Assembly (NCBI RefSeq): GCF_000002875.2
Contig: NC_009412.2
Coordinates: 757,001-821,000 of the forward strand
Source of the DNA: Leishmania infantum JPCM5
Taxonomy: Eukaryota > Euglenozoa > Kinetoplastea > Trypanosomatida > Trypanosomatidae
Direction: 5' to 3'
Length of the DNA stretch: 64,000 nt
Shown here: positions 1 through 8,780 of the stretch, one piece after another
Layout: each line of letters begins with the position of its first letter
Position numbering within the stretch: the stretch's first letter is position 1
Notes under the pieces: model-generated
Told to the model about the DNA's origin: nothing
What the model saw: only the letters and a program-made list of their open reading frames with translations
The model's database searches: none
Translations under genes and position numbers: made by a program

Positions 1-1304
1 TTGCTCTTCGCGCCGCAGTGCACGTGCAGGTCGTGCGAGAAGTCCACGAACAGCAGATTGAAGGCAATGTACAGCATGATCCCGCCGCAGATCGAGTCCA
101 GGATCGCACTCACCAACGCGTACGTCGTCCCCGACAGCGCGTCGCGCGACGCCATCACAGTGCCGGTGCCTGCCGCAATCCCGATCGGCGCAGAGAGCGA
201 GAACACAAGCATCAGCGCAAGCTCCAGTGATATCTTGAACGACGCGTCCGCAAGACGCGCGCCCATCGCAAGGCCCTCAAACAGCTGGTGGAACACAAGC
301 GCAATGATCAGCGCGCGCAGGTCCGCGCCGTTGGACACGGCAAGCGCAAGCCCCACAAACACGCTGTGCAGCGTCACGCCGAGCTCCATGCACAGCGCTG
401 CCACGACGCGCTGCAGCGGCGGCATGTCCTCCGGCACAGCTACGCCGTGCTGGTGTCCCACACACTTCGCGGCGTCCATCTGAGGCACAGAGACACCGCC
501 CTGTCCATCCTCCGCACCGCCGTACATGTCCTTCAGCACATCCTCGTCGGGCCTCTCCGCAAGCCCGTCCTTGCGCACCGCAAAGCACTCGTTGCGCAGC
601 AAGCCGTGGCACGGATCCGTGGGCGGCACCTTACCAGCGGCGCGCGCGGTCCACCGCTCCGCAATCCACCCGACCGTCCCGTCAATTGCGTGCATCACGA
701 TAGCGGCAATCATCGCAAACAGAAACGCCCAGCCCTCGTACATCTCGCGGAAGCTCTCAGGGACGCAGTCAGCCCCAAACACAACAGAAGCGTGGTTAAT
801 CATGTGAATCATCGCAACAGCAAGCACCACACCCGTCGCAGCGGCCTTGCCCACAGCGTACACATACGCGTGGAGACGCAGCGCAGGCACACGCTTGCCC
901 ACGATCGGGATCAGCGTGCCCACAACCGATGCAGCGAGAATGATGAAGATCGCAGCAATGTGCAATCCCAGCATGTAGTCGCCTTCCACAGAGGCGCAGC
1001 CGTGGCTGTGGCCGTGACCGCCGTCGGAGCCGCTGCCGTGGCTGTGGCCGTGGTCGCCGTCGGAGCCGCTGCCGTGGCTGTGGCCGTGGTCATGCCCAGA
1101 CTCAGCGTACGAGAGGCGGTGTCTCGTACCGTCACCGTTCGTGTCGGAGTGAATGTCCGCACAGCCCTGCGAGTAGGCCATCGTCTTCGTTGCGGAAGCA
1201 AAGGCCGACTGGAATTCGAGGGGTTCGCGCGCCTTCACCGCAACGGCAGCGCGCACAAGATCGCCGACCAGCTGGCGGAGCATCGCGAGGGTGGGTTGCG
1301 CCAT
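1..1304 (-). CDS. LIT1: ZIP-family iron transporter LIT, second tandem copy, 3' end missing
   Basis: This is a plasma-membrane ZIP transporter that imports ferrous iron (and probably zinc). It is identical over its visible length to the complete copy at 3416-4804, so 434 of about 462 codons are present and the last 28 residues lie beyond base 1. The start is the ATG at 1304 (MAQPTLAML). The His-rich stretch (residues 71-102), the HSVFVG motif and the HQLFEG motif are all intact, so nothing suggests a pseudogene. It is transcribed after the complete copy. In Leishmania, LIT genes are known as a tandem pair needed for iron uptake inside macrophages. Whether the missing C-terminus differs from the other copy cannot be seen. 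Confidence 0.93.
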   Translation of the reverse strand, partial: MAQPTLAMLRQLVGDLVRAAVAVKAREPLEFQSAFASATKTMAYSQGCADIHSDTNGDGTRHRLSYAESGHDHGHSHGSGSDGDHGHSHGSGSDGGHGHSHGCASVEGDYMLGLHIAAIFIILAASVVGTLIPIVGKRVPALRLHAYVYAVGKAAATGVVLAVAMIHMINHASVVFGADCVPESFREMYEGWAFLFAMIAAIVMHAIDGTVGWIAERWTARAAGKVPPTDPCHGLLRNECFAVRKDGLAERPDEDVLKDMYGGAEDGQGGVSVPQMDAAKCVGHQHGVAVPEDMPPLQRVVAALCMELGVTLHSVFVGLALAVSNGADLRALIIALVFHQLFEGLAMGARLADASFKISLELALMLVFSLSAPIGIAAGTGTVMASRDALSGTTYALVSAILDSICGGIMLYIAFNLLFVDFSHDLHVHCGAKS

Positions 1305-1714
1305 GGTCGCTGGCCTCCTGGGAATGTAAGAAGAGGCGATCGGAGCCGTGCTTAGGCCGAGCAAGAAGAGGATCTGCGGGTGCGCGCGAGAGACGGAGGC
1401 AGGCGGGGACGGGACGGAGCGGTCGGCGAGGGGTGGCGGCGTCGCACAGTCGCAGTAGGTTATGGAGAAACAAAAGAGAGAGATAAGAGTGAAGATGAAA
1501 AGGCCGTTATTTAGCGAGAGAGATCGAGAGAGCGTCTTGATGCCGGGCGGTGCGCGTGGGCGTCGAGGACGTGGAGGGCGTGCGTGGTACGCGGTGCGAG
1601 TAAGTTGGGTGGAGTGGGGCAGAAACGAGGTGGAAGAGGGGACACGTGAAGGGCAGTGGAAGAGGAGGCGCCGGCAGCGGCGCGACGCGGCACCAGGCAC
1701 GCACTCCAGAGCAA
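1..1714. repeat. Tandem duplication unit carrying LIT, copy 1
   Basis: Bases 1-1714 match 3501-5214 at a constant offset of 3500 with no mismatch seen. The identity covers the coding region plus about 410 bp of upstream flank and stops abruptly at 1715. The left limit is outside the window. Confidence 0.95.
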
Positions 1715-2617
1715 CGCCGAGATGCACGCCGCCGTGACGACGCCGTCAGCGCTCAGCGGCGGCACGGCAGAGCCGGGCGACCCAGGCTATCGCATGCAGG
1801 GGAAGCACCACAACGCCCATCCCCGCACAGTCGCGCAACGCCGGAGGGCGAGCACAGGCGCGGGCACCACGCAGACACACACAGACACCAAGCATTACTT
1901 GTCACTGCGCACACCCCGGTTAGGCACAGGCCGTGCAATGCACCAGAGATGTCAGCGCACGGGCCGCGCGGCCGGAACAGAAACCCAGAAGCGTGGGGTA
2001 TTGCCACAGGAGCCAAAAGAACAACGTAAAACCGAAACAAAAAAAGAAAAGGCACAAAACACAAGTCGGCGACAGCGCCGCCCGCACCCGCGCATGCGCA
2101 CGCCCGTCAACGGCGTGGTCGCAGTGCTTGCCGGGGCGGCGACGGCCTCACATCACGGAGAATCCCTCCCACCCCGTCCTCGACGCAGCGCTCGGCATCC
2201 ACGCCCCCAAGCGCGGAGGCGTGGTGCACACACATCCACAGAGACAGCGGCACCCGCAGAGACACAGCGGGGGGAAGCGCATCGCGCAGAGGAACATGTC
2301 AGACGGCAGGCAGCGAGGCAGGCGCACGCGCAACGTGCAACGGGGGCGCATCCACCGCCGCCACGCGCGAAGGCCCTTCCCACCACACCGCTCGCCGGCG
2401 CGCCACAGGAGGAGACCAAAGCACAGGCACAAAGCGGACTAAGAAGAGAGAGGAACAGGCGAAGCATACAAGTCTTTACTACGGGGGAGGGCGAGGGGGG
2501 CCATCGGACCGTGCGCGCAGCGGCGCGGTCTCCCACCACGCGAGGACTCTCAGGGGCCCTCACGCGCGCGCACACCTCCGCACGCAGACACAAGGCAGAG
2601 CGACGCACATCACGCAC

Positions 2618-2664
<47 letters not shown>

Positions 2665-3415
2665 GCTTACTTACTTATACACAGACGCAGGTTATAGGCG
2701 ATCCGCGGCATGCCGCCGCTTACTCACAGACATAAAGTACGGTACAGCTCTTAGATGAAAATGCTATTGCGGCGGGCGCATGGAAAGAGTGGAAAAGGGG
2801 GGGCGACACACACACAGTCGCGCGCGCACGTCGGCAACAGCAACGAGAGGAAGAGACGGTACAGAGCACGGCACGTTGCCTCCGCCGTCCCGCCTGCAGC
2901 GCGCCACCGCACTCACCGCAGCACACGAGGGGGAGCCCCGCAGCGCTAGCCAAGAGAACAAGCAGCACATGATCACTCACGCACGCATAGCTCGTAGAGG
3001 GGGTGAGGATGCACGCACACACAGGGACTCCCCAGAAAGAGCACAAGGGGAGGGGGTGCGAGCGCACGGAAAACGCAGAGACGCAGCAGATGCGCACGAG
3101 GCGGAAGCGCCGTGCAGCACGCGCCGTCACAGTCGCTGCAACCCTCCGGGGTCGAGGGGGGAAGCAGTTGGGGCCGAATACGCGCCGACACACACACGCA
3201 CACGCACACAGAATAATACTTATATGTTGCGCTGCGCGCGTGCCTGCGACGGCGTAGGAAGAGGGAGCATTGGGATGATGCCCACAGCTGAGGGGGGCGT
3301 CAAACAGGCACCGCCGGCCCCGCCCACGCCCCACAGCGGCACAGAAGCACGATCCATTACAGCAGCCGCCACCTAGCCACATACTCGCGCAGGAACAGCA
3401 GCAGCGGTCCAACAC
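1305..3415. other. Intergenic region between the two LIT copies
   Basis: This stretch holds the 5' flank of the downstream LIT copy (1305-1714, shared with the other copy) and then unique sequence to 3415 that should contain the 3' UTR of the upstream copy. It is GC-rich and low in complexity, with a CA microsatellite at 2620-2660. Open frames here are long only because stops are rare in GC-rich sequence. They show no recognisable domain or coding bias, and no RNA gene was seen. Confidence 0.8.
2620..2660. repeat. (CA)n microsatellite
   Basis: An uninterrupted run of about 20 CA dinucleotides on the plus strand, so (TG)n in the transcript, in the presumed 3' UTR of the complete LIT gene. Confidence 0.97.
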
Positions 3416-4804
3416 CTACAGCCACTTCCCGATGATCGCCATCACGGCCGCACCGATCCACAGCCCGGCGTACATCCCAATCCGCTTGGCCACGCCGCAC
3501 TTGCTCTTCGCGCCGCAGTGCACGTGCAGGTCGTGCGAGAAGTCCACGAACAGCAGATTGAAGGCAATGTACAGCATGATCCCGCCGCAGATCGAGTCCA
3601 GGATCGCACTCACCAACGCGTACGTCGTCCCCGACAGCGCGTCGCGCGACGCCATCACAGTGCCGGTGCCTGCCGCAATCCCGATCGGCGCAGAGAGCGA
3701 GAACACAAGCATCAGCGCAAGCTCCAGTGATATCTTGAACGACGCGTCCGCAAGACGCGCGCCCATCGCAAGGCCCTCAAACAGCTGGTGGAACACAAGC
3801 GCAATGATCAGCGCGCGCAGGTCCGCGCCGTTGGACACGGCAAGCGCAAGCCCCACAAACACGCTGTGCAGCGTCACGCCGAGCTCCATGCACAGCGCTG
3901 CCACGACGCGCTGCAGCGGCGGCATGTCCTCCGGCACAGCTACGCCGTGCTGGTGTCCCACACACTTCGCGGCGTCCATCTGAGGCACAGAGACACCGCC
4001 CTGTCCATCCTCCGCACCGCCGTACATGTCCTTCAGCACATCCTCGTCGGGCCTCTCCGCAAGCCCGTCCTTGCGCACCGCAAAGCACTCGTTGCGCAGC
4101 AAGCCGTGGCACGGATCCGTGGGCGGCACCTTACCAGCGGCGCGCGCGGTCCACCGCTCCGCAATCCACCCGACCGTCCCGTCAATTGCGTGCATCACGA
4201 TAGCGGCAATCATCGCAAACAGAAACGCCCAGCCCTCGTACATCTCGCGGAAGCTCTCAGGGACGCAGTCAGCCCCAAACACAACAGAAGCGTGGTTAAT
4301 CATGTGAATCATCGCAACAGCAAGCACCACACCCGTCGCAGCGGCCTTGCCCACAGCGTACACATACGCGTGGAGACGCAGCGCAGGCACACGCTTGCCC
4401 ACGATCGGGATCAGCGTGCCCACAACCGATGCAGCGAGAATGATGAAGATCGCAGCAATGTGCAATCCCAGCATGTAGTCGCCTTCCACAGAGGCGCAGC
4501 CGTGGCTGTGGCCGTGACCGCCGTCGGAGCCGCTGCCGTGGCTGTGGCCGTGGTCGCCGTCGGAGCCGCTGCCGTGGCTGTGGCCGTGGTCATGCCCAGA
4601 CTCAGCGTACGAGAGGCGGTGTCTCGTACCGTCACCGTTCGTGTCGGAGTGAATGTCCGCACAGCCCTGCGAGTAGGCCATCGTCTTCGTTGCGGAAGCA
4701 AAGGCCGACTGGAATTCGAGGGGTTCGCGCGCCTTCACCGCAACGGCAGCGCGCACAAGATCGCCGACCAGCTGGCGGAGCATCGCGAGGGTGGGTTGCG
4801 CCAT
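3416..4804 (-). CDS. LIT1: ZIP-family iron transporter LIT, complete copy
   Basis: A 462-residue ZIP transporter that carries Fe2+ (probably also Zn2+) across the plasma membrane. There is a His-rich N-terminal region at residues 71-102, built from two GSGSDG/HGHSHG units. Predicted membrane helices lie near 111-133, 148-168, 188-208, 302-324, 331-349, 360-383, 396-419 and 441-459. The transport-site motifs are present: HSVFVG in helix IV (His313) and HQLFEG in helix V (His339, Glu343). A long variable loop (about 212-298), with Cys and His residues, separates helices III and IV. The frame is open upstream to 5380, but the ATG at 4804 is chosen because it begins the family-like N-terminus and has a splice-acceptor-like tract just before it. 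Stop is TAG. The transcribed neighbour downstream is the identical partial copy. In Leishmania, LIT expression rises under iron limitation; no control element can be assigned from sequence alone. Confidence 0.96.
   Translation of the reverse strand: MAQPTLAMLRQLVGDLVRAAVAVKAREPLEFQSAFASATKTMAYSQGCADIHSDTNGDGTRHRLSYAESGHDHGHSHGSGSDGDHGHSHGSGSDGGHGHSHGCASVEGDYMLGLHIAAIFIILAASVVGTLIPIVGKRVPALRLHAYVYAVGKAAATGVVLAVAMIHMINHASVVFGADCVPESFREMYEGWAFLFAMIAAIVMHAIDGTVGWIAERWTARAAGKVPPTDPCHGLLRNECFAVRKDGLAERPDEDVLKDMYGGAEDGQGGVSVPQMDAAKCVGHQHGVAVPEDMPPLQRVVAALCMELGVTLHSVFVGLALAVSNGADLRALIIALVFHQLFEGLAMGARLADASFKISLELALMLVFSLSAPIGIAAGTGTVMASRDALSGTTYALVSAILDSICGGIMLYIAFNLLFVDFSHDLHVHCGAKSKCGVAKRIGMYAGLWIGAAVMAIIGKWL
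4502..4589. repeat. 36-bp tandem repeat in the LIT His-rich region
   Basis: Two full 36-bp units (4502-4537, 4538-4573) and a partial third (4574-4589) encode the GSGSDG(D/G)HGHSHG units. The same array is at 1002-1089 in the other copy. Such in-frame units can change number and so alter the count of metal-binding His residues. Confidence 0.9.
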
Positions 4805-4817
4805 GGTCGCTGGCCTC

Positions 4818-4837
4818 CTGGGAATGTAAGAAGAGGC
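4818..4837 (-). promoter_or_regulatory. Candidate spliced-leader acceptor of LIT
   Basis: Read on the minus strand, a pyrimidine-rich stretch ends in CCCAG 14 nt before the LIT ATG. Other AGs lie further upstream (for example near 4874), following stronger pyrimidine tracts, so more than one acceptor is possible. The same site is at 1318-1337 for the other copy. This is inference from the polypyrimidine-AG rule of trypanosomatids. Confidence 0.4.
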
Positions 4838-5892
4838 GATCGGAGCCGTGCTTAGGCCGAGCAAGAAGAGGATCTGCGGGTGCGCGCGAGAGACGGAGGC
4901 AGGCGGGGACGGGACGGAGCGGTCGGCGAGGGGTGGCGGCGTCGCACAGTCGCAGTAGGTTATGGAGAAACAAAAGAGAGAGATAAGAGTGAAGATGAAA
5001 AGGCCGTTATTTAGCGAGAGAGATCGAGAGAGCGTCTTGATGCCGGGCGGTGCGCGTGGGCGTCGAGGACGTGGAGGGCGTGCGTGGTACGCGGTGCGAG
5101 TAAGTTGGGTGGAGTGGGGCAGAAACGAGGTGGAAGAGGGGACACGTGAAGGGCAGTGGAAGAGGAGGCGCCGGCAGCGGCGCGACGCGGCACCAGGCAC
5201 GCACTCCAGAGCAAGGACCAGGGTGACCCAATCGGTGCCCAAGCGAGCGTCGGCGTGGACTCTCGCCGTTCGTACAGAAGTCTCAGGGTGGGGAGCGAAG
5301 CGCGGCTGGTCAAAATGCGGTGCGACTTTGTTCTTGTGGCTCGCCGTAAAGGTCTCACATATATGCAGCGGTGCCGGCAACGCAAGGCGGGGGAGTGAGA
5401 TGCATGTCGCCGTTTTGCGGCTGCTGCTTTTAGACGATTCGAAAAAGCCCTACGGACGGCAGCGCTGCTCTCGTTGCAGCTGCCGCATTGCCTGGCGTGC
5501 CATCCTCTCTTTCCCTCATGACACGTCCCGGTAACGCTGTTGCCGGTGTCGATCTTGTGTTACTCCATATGCGTGTGCCTGTGCGGGAGAAGAGAATGTC
5601 AGCTCTCTTGTAGAGCGCAGGCCCAGAGACGCGGCAAAGGTCTCCAGAAGTGGCGTAAGCACACGCATCTCGCGTGTCTGTGTCGGCGTGCGTGCCCGCC
5701 TGACCCTCTCCATGAGTTATGCGGGACAACAAGGAGCAAGTAAGGGGAGGAGAGAGACGCCGCAGAGAGCTTTTCAGCATGAGCCGGAGACGGTGACACG
5801 AACAAAACAGATGAAAAGAGAAGTTCGCCCAATGCGAGCACGTTTCTTTGTTGAACGTGTTCATGGTTGAGCGAACACGTAAACAGATATAC

Positions 5893-6261
5893 ACGCATAC
5901 ACAATCACAGGTCTCGTGTCTCTGTGGCACTGCAGCTATGCCAGGGAGCCGGCCCCGCTAGCACCGCGTGGCGTCGTTCCGTCCATTGCAACGTCACTGC
6001 CTCACAGCGCAGCCGAGGTCCCGGATCACGCTCAACATCACTGCAGCGCAGCAAAGGCAGAAAAGCGGTAGGCGGGTGCATATGTTTTCCGAATCGTCGC
6101 GCGGGGTTCGTAGTGCGCCGGCCCAAGCGTGACCATCACGACGGCGCATCTCTTCCGCACAGCGCCGCCCCAGACCCGTCCGCCGACACCGAGAGTGGGT
6201 ACTACGCCCTGATTCCGCGGTGAGGTGGTTAGTATCATGAGGGCCAGCGCTACGGTCAAGA
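5893..6261 (-). mobile_element. Dispersed repeat A, SIDER-like retroposon relic, copy 1
   Basis: 369 bp, identical by eye to 47396-47764. On the minus strand, near its right end (6199-6243), it has the spacing CCCT-N11-CCACCTCA-N9-CAGGG-N2-TAGTAC. This matches, as I remember it, the hallmark at the 5' end of L1Tc/ingi retroposons, which Leishmania SIDERs retain. The element would then run in the same sense as the genes and lie in the 3' UTR of the CorA-like gene. No A-rich tail is seen at its left end, so it may be truncated. SIDERs in 3' UTRs are known to affect mRNA stability and translation. Confidence 0.6.
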
Positions 6262-6743
6262 ACATCAAAAACGAGAAAAGGAAAGGTAAAGGATGACAGC
6301 GCGGTGGAAAGGTGAAGGGGCGGTAGTAGAGCATGGCGACTCAAGGAAAGAATGGGGGAAGAGAAGGAAAGGAGGGAAGAGCCGCACATGCAGCTCGAGG
6401 CGCGAAAATGGCCTCTACACAAAGAAAAGGCGGACGCGTAACACAAAACAAACCCCAGCCGGGCACCCGCTACCAAAACAAAAACAAAACACAAAAATAA
6501 AGAGACGGACCAGCACTCACACACAAGCACACCCGCGCAGAGAAAGAAGCGGACACACAAAAACTCACGTACGTCAAAGGCATCGCGCAAGAAAATTTCG
6601 CCACGGCTCGTCGAAAGAAGAATCGATGCAAGACAATCAAGCACGCCCACCTCTTATTTCCTTCTTTTTATTTCGGCTTCTCCCGCCCCTCCCCCACTTT
6701 GCGGTTCGCTTGTTTGTTTGCTTTTTTCGTCGTCGCTCCTTCG

Positions 6744-8780
6744 CTACTCGAGTGTCGCCAGTGCACCAGGTGCCTTGTACATGAGGAACTTGTACACGAT
6801 GGGCGCAATGCTGAGCACCAAGATCCCCAGCGTAAAGCCCACGATGCAGAAGAACGGAGTCGTCGTCTCTGCGTCCGTGAAGGGCACTCGTACGTTCATG
6901 GCAAACAGATTCGGTATGATGGTGATCGGCATCAGCATTACGGTAATTTGCGTGTGCACGTGACTCAGGTAGTCCATAAAGTTGCAGTGCGACAGGAGGC
7001 GTGCAGACACGCCACTGACGAGGGTGATGTTCGCCCTGTTGACGATGTCGCGGCCCTTGCATAGGCTGAGGACCGTGCTTCGGACGGACGAAAGCGAGCG
7101 CTGGTAGCTCTCCACTCCCTGTGAGGATCGCGAGAACGGTGTCAGGCGCATTGCCGGCAACAGCAGCTCCTTTAGCACTCGCTCCTTCTGCAACGCGTCT
7201 ATGTGGAAGAAGGCTATGAGGTGGCGCAGGTTCTTGGTGCGCAGCAGCATGTCGTCCTGGTCAACTCGCGAAGGTAGAATTTGAAGCACAAGCTCGTCGA
7301 GCTGGTCTGCCTCGATGAGCAGCGCACGGGTAGACTTCTGGAAGTAGGCAATAATGGCGGACACAAGCGAGCTGCACACGACGGAAATGGCTGTGTCGGC
7401 GCAGTAGTTCGGCGATGCTGGTTTGCTAGGGGTGCCGAACAGCACCATTGGTTGCTGGGCCCCTCTCGCCCGCTCCGTCGACAACGAGGATACCGGATCA
7501 CCTGCGGCAGCAGCGGCGGGGTATGCGAGTGGCTCTGGCACCACCCGTCGGCCAGTGCATGTGTCATGAGGTGCTCTGGGCGTTGCTCCGTTGACTCCCT
7601 CCTTAGCCACGCTGCCCGCATCGTCAAGGGAAAGGTTCGCGTCGCGTTGGCACTCCCGAACGGCCAAAGAGGAGTCGTGTGTTGCCGTGTCGACCAACTC
7701 TGCTCCCTTGTGGGTACTGATCGATGACGCGTGCGACGCTGCGAAGCTCGCTGCGGAGCGAAGCGCCAGCACGCCAGCTCCACCAGTGCTTGTTGAAGAT
7801 CCAGTAGGCCATGCGTGGTTGGCCATGATGAGCTGCACGTCTCCCTCGCCGCCAAAGCGACCCGCGCTGAAGGTGAAGAGCGTCGACTCGAAGGCCAACG
7901 CCACCACCGGTGTACACGGCAGCTGCGTGCCATGTGTGCTCATCCCGTCACTCTGGATGGCGCCGTGCTCCGTTGTCTCCTTACTCTGCAGTCCCACTGC
8001 CTGCAGGCACAGCACAACGTAGCCGTGTGCTGGGAAGTACTCGAGGAAGTTGTCACGCACCGTCTTGTGGCGTCTGGCAGAGTCACCCTTTTCATGCCCC
8101 CTGTCGGATGAGGGCTCCGTATCCTCGGTATCACTGCTGGAGTCGCCGCTCCCAGGTTCTCTGAGCTCCCCAGCGCCCGTGTTGGTGCAGAGTGCGGAGA
8201 TGATGCGGCGTCGTGTGAGCACATGCACTGGCAGGCTCTCCAGAACCTCCACCAGCTCTTCCTCACTGGCTGCCTTTATGCTGACCCACGCAGGGCGAGC
8301 GTCACCGTTGATAGAAGAGGCAGGAGACAACCGGATCGCCGGAAGGGCGAATGCGCCGTGCGTCTTCTCAGCGGTGGGCTCCGAGGGAAGCGTGTGTGGG
8401 GCGCTCGTAGCTGCTGACATGCGCGCGGGGGGCAGCAATGGGAGCTTCGCCAAATGGTCGGCGACGCTCGTTGACGAGGGTGACAAGACCGCGTACTGGT
8501 CCTGTTCGCGTAGCATCTGCCTCAGCGTCACAGCATTCGGCACGAGGTGCCAGGCCGCTTGGGTCACGTCTTCGTCGAGGTAGCACACGTGGATGTGACT
8601 CTCACCGGTGTTCTCCACGGCGGGCATCGCGGAAGTGACGTTCAGAAACGCCGCTGAAGTGGCCGAGTTCCCACCGCGGGGCAGCGGAGAGCACCTGCTC
8701 GCCTGCGTTGCGGCGCCCCTCTGCGTCATTTCAACCTCCATCACCGAGGCGCCGCCGTTGCGCTGCTTCGACACGGACAT
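6744..8780 (-). CDS. CorA-like (2-TM-GxN superfamily) membrane protein
   Basis: A 678-residue protein with the architecture of CorA/Mrs2/Alr-type Mg2+ transporters: a large N-terminal soluble part, a helical region, and two C-terminal membrane helices (about 608-628 and 643-663) joined by a short acidic loop. The signature at the end of the first helix is AMN (627-629) rather than GMN. The Ser/Thr/Ala-rich N-terminal third (about 1-330) has low complexity and is unlike bacterial CorA, which is about 320 residues. The start is the ATG at 8780 (MSVSKQRNGG); the frame is open to 8888 but without an earlier ATG. A second in-frame ATG lies at 8741. The likely role is divalent cation transport at an undetermined membrane. 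Its neighbours downstream are the LIT iron transporters, though polycistron neighbours need not share function. The family call is fairly secure; the substrate is not. Confidence 0.75.
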   Translation of the reverse strand: MSVSKQRNGGASVMEVEMTQRGAATQASRCSPLPRGGNSATSAAFLNVTSAMPAVENTGESHIHVCYLDEDVTQAAWHLVPNAVTLRQMLREQDQYAVLSPSSTSVADHLAKLPLLPPARMSAATSAPHTLPSEPTAEKTHGAFALPAIRLSPASSINGDARPAWVSIKAASEEELVEVLESLPVHVLTRRRIISALCTNTGAGELREPGSGDSSSDTEDTEPSSDRGHEKGDSARRHKTVRDNFLEYFPAHGYVVLCLQAVGLQSKETTEHGAIQSDGMSTHGTQLPCTPVVALAFESTLFTFSAGRFGGEGDVQLIMANHAWPTGSSTSTGGAGVLALRSAASFAASHASSISTHKGAELVDTATHDSSLAVRECQRDANLSLDDAGSVAKEGVNGATPRAPHDTCTGRRVVPEPLAYPAAAAAGDPVSSLSTERARGAQQPMVLFGTPSKPASPNYCADTAISVVCSSLVSAIIAYFQKSTRALLIEADQLDELVLQILPSRVDQDDMLLRTKNLRHLIAFFHIDALQKERVLKELLLPAMRLTPFSRSSQGVESYQRSLSSVRSTVLSLCKGRDIVNRANITLVSGVSARLLSHCNFMDYLSHVHTQITVMLMPITIIPNLFAMNVRVPFTDAETTTPFFCIVGFTLGILVLSIAPIVYKFLMYKAPGALATLE

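Larger units (their letters stand above)
3501..5214. repeat. Tandem duplication unit carrying LIT, copy 2
   Basis: Matches 1-1714 with no mismatch seen. The right boundary lies after GCAA at 5211-5214, where the two copies diverge abruptly. About 85 bp of the 3' coding end (3416-3500) cannot be compared because the other copy is cut off. Confidence 0.95.
4805..6743. other. Intergenic region between the CorA-like gene and LIT
   Basis: It contains the LIT upstream flank (to 5214 duplicated) and the 369-bp repeat A at 5893-6261, which lies in the presumed 3' UTR of the CorA-like gene. The rest is low-complexity purine- or pyrimidine-rich sequence with no recognisable gene. Confidence 0.75.

Noticed and set aside
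288..4855. Long plus-strand frames of 355 codons antisense to both LIT copies (288-1355 and 3788-4855)
   Set aside because: They are shadows of the LIT coding frame: rich in His, Arg and Val from complementary codons, without domains, and identical only because LIT itself is duplicated.
4805..5380. N-terminal extension of the LIT frame (192 more codons)
   Set aside because: The added sequence is low-complexity, contains the predicted splice sites, and diverges from the other copy halfway through. The ATG at 4804 fits the family.
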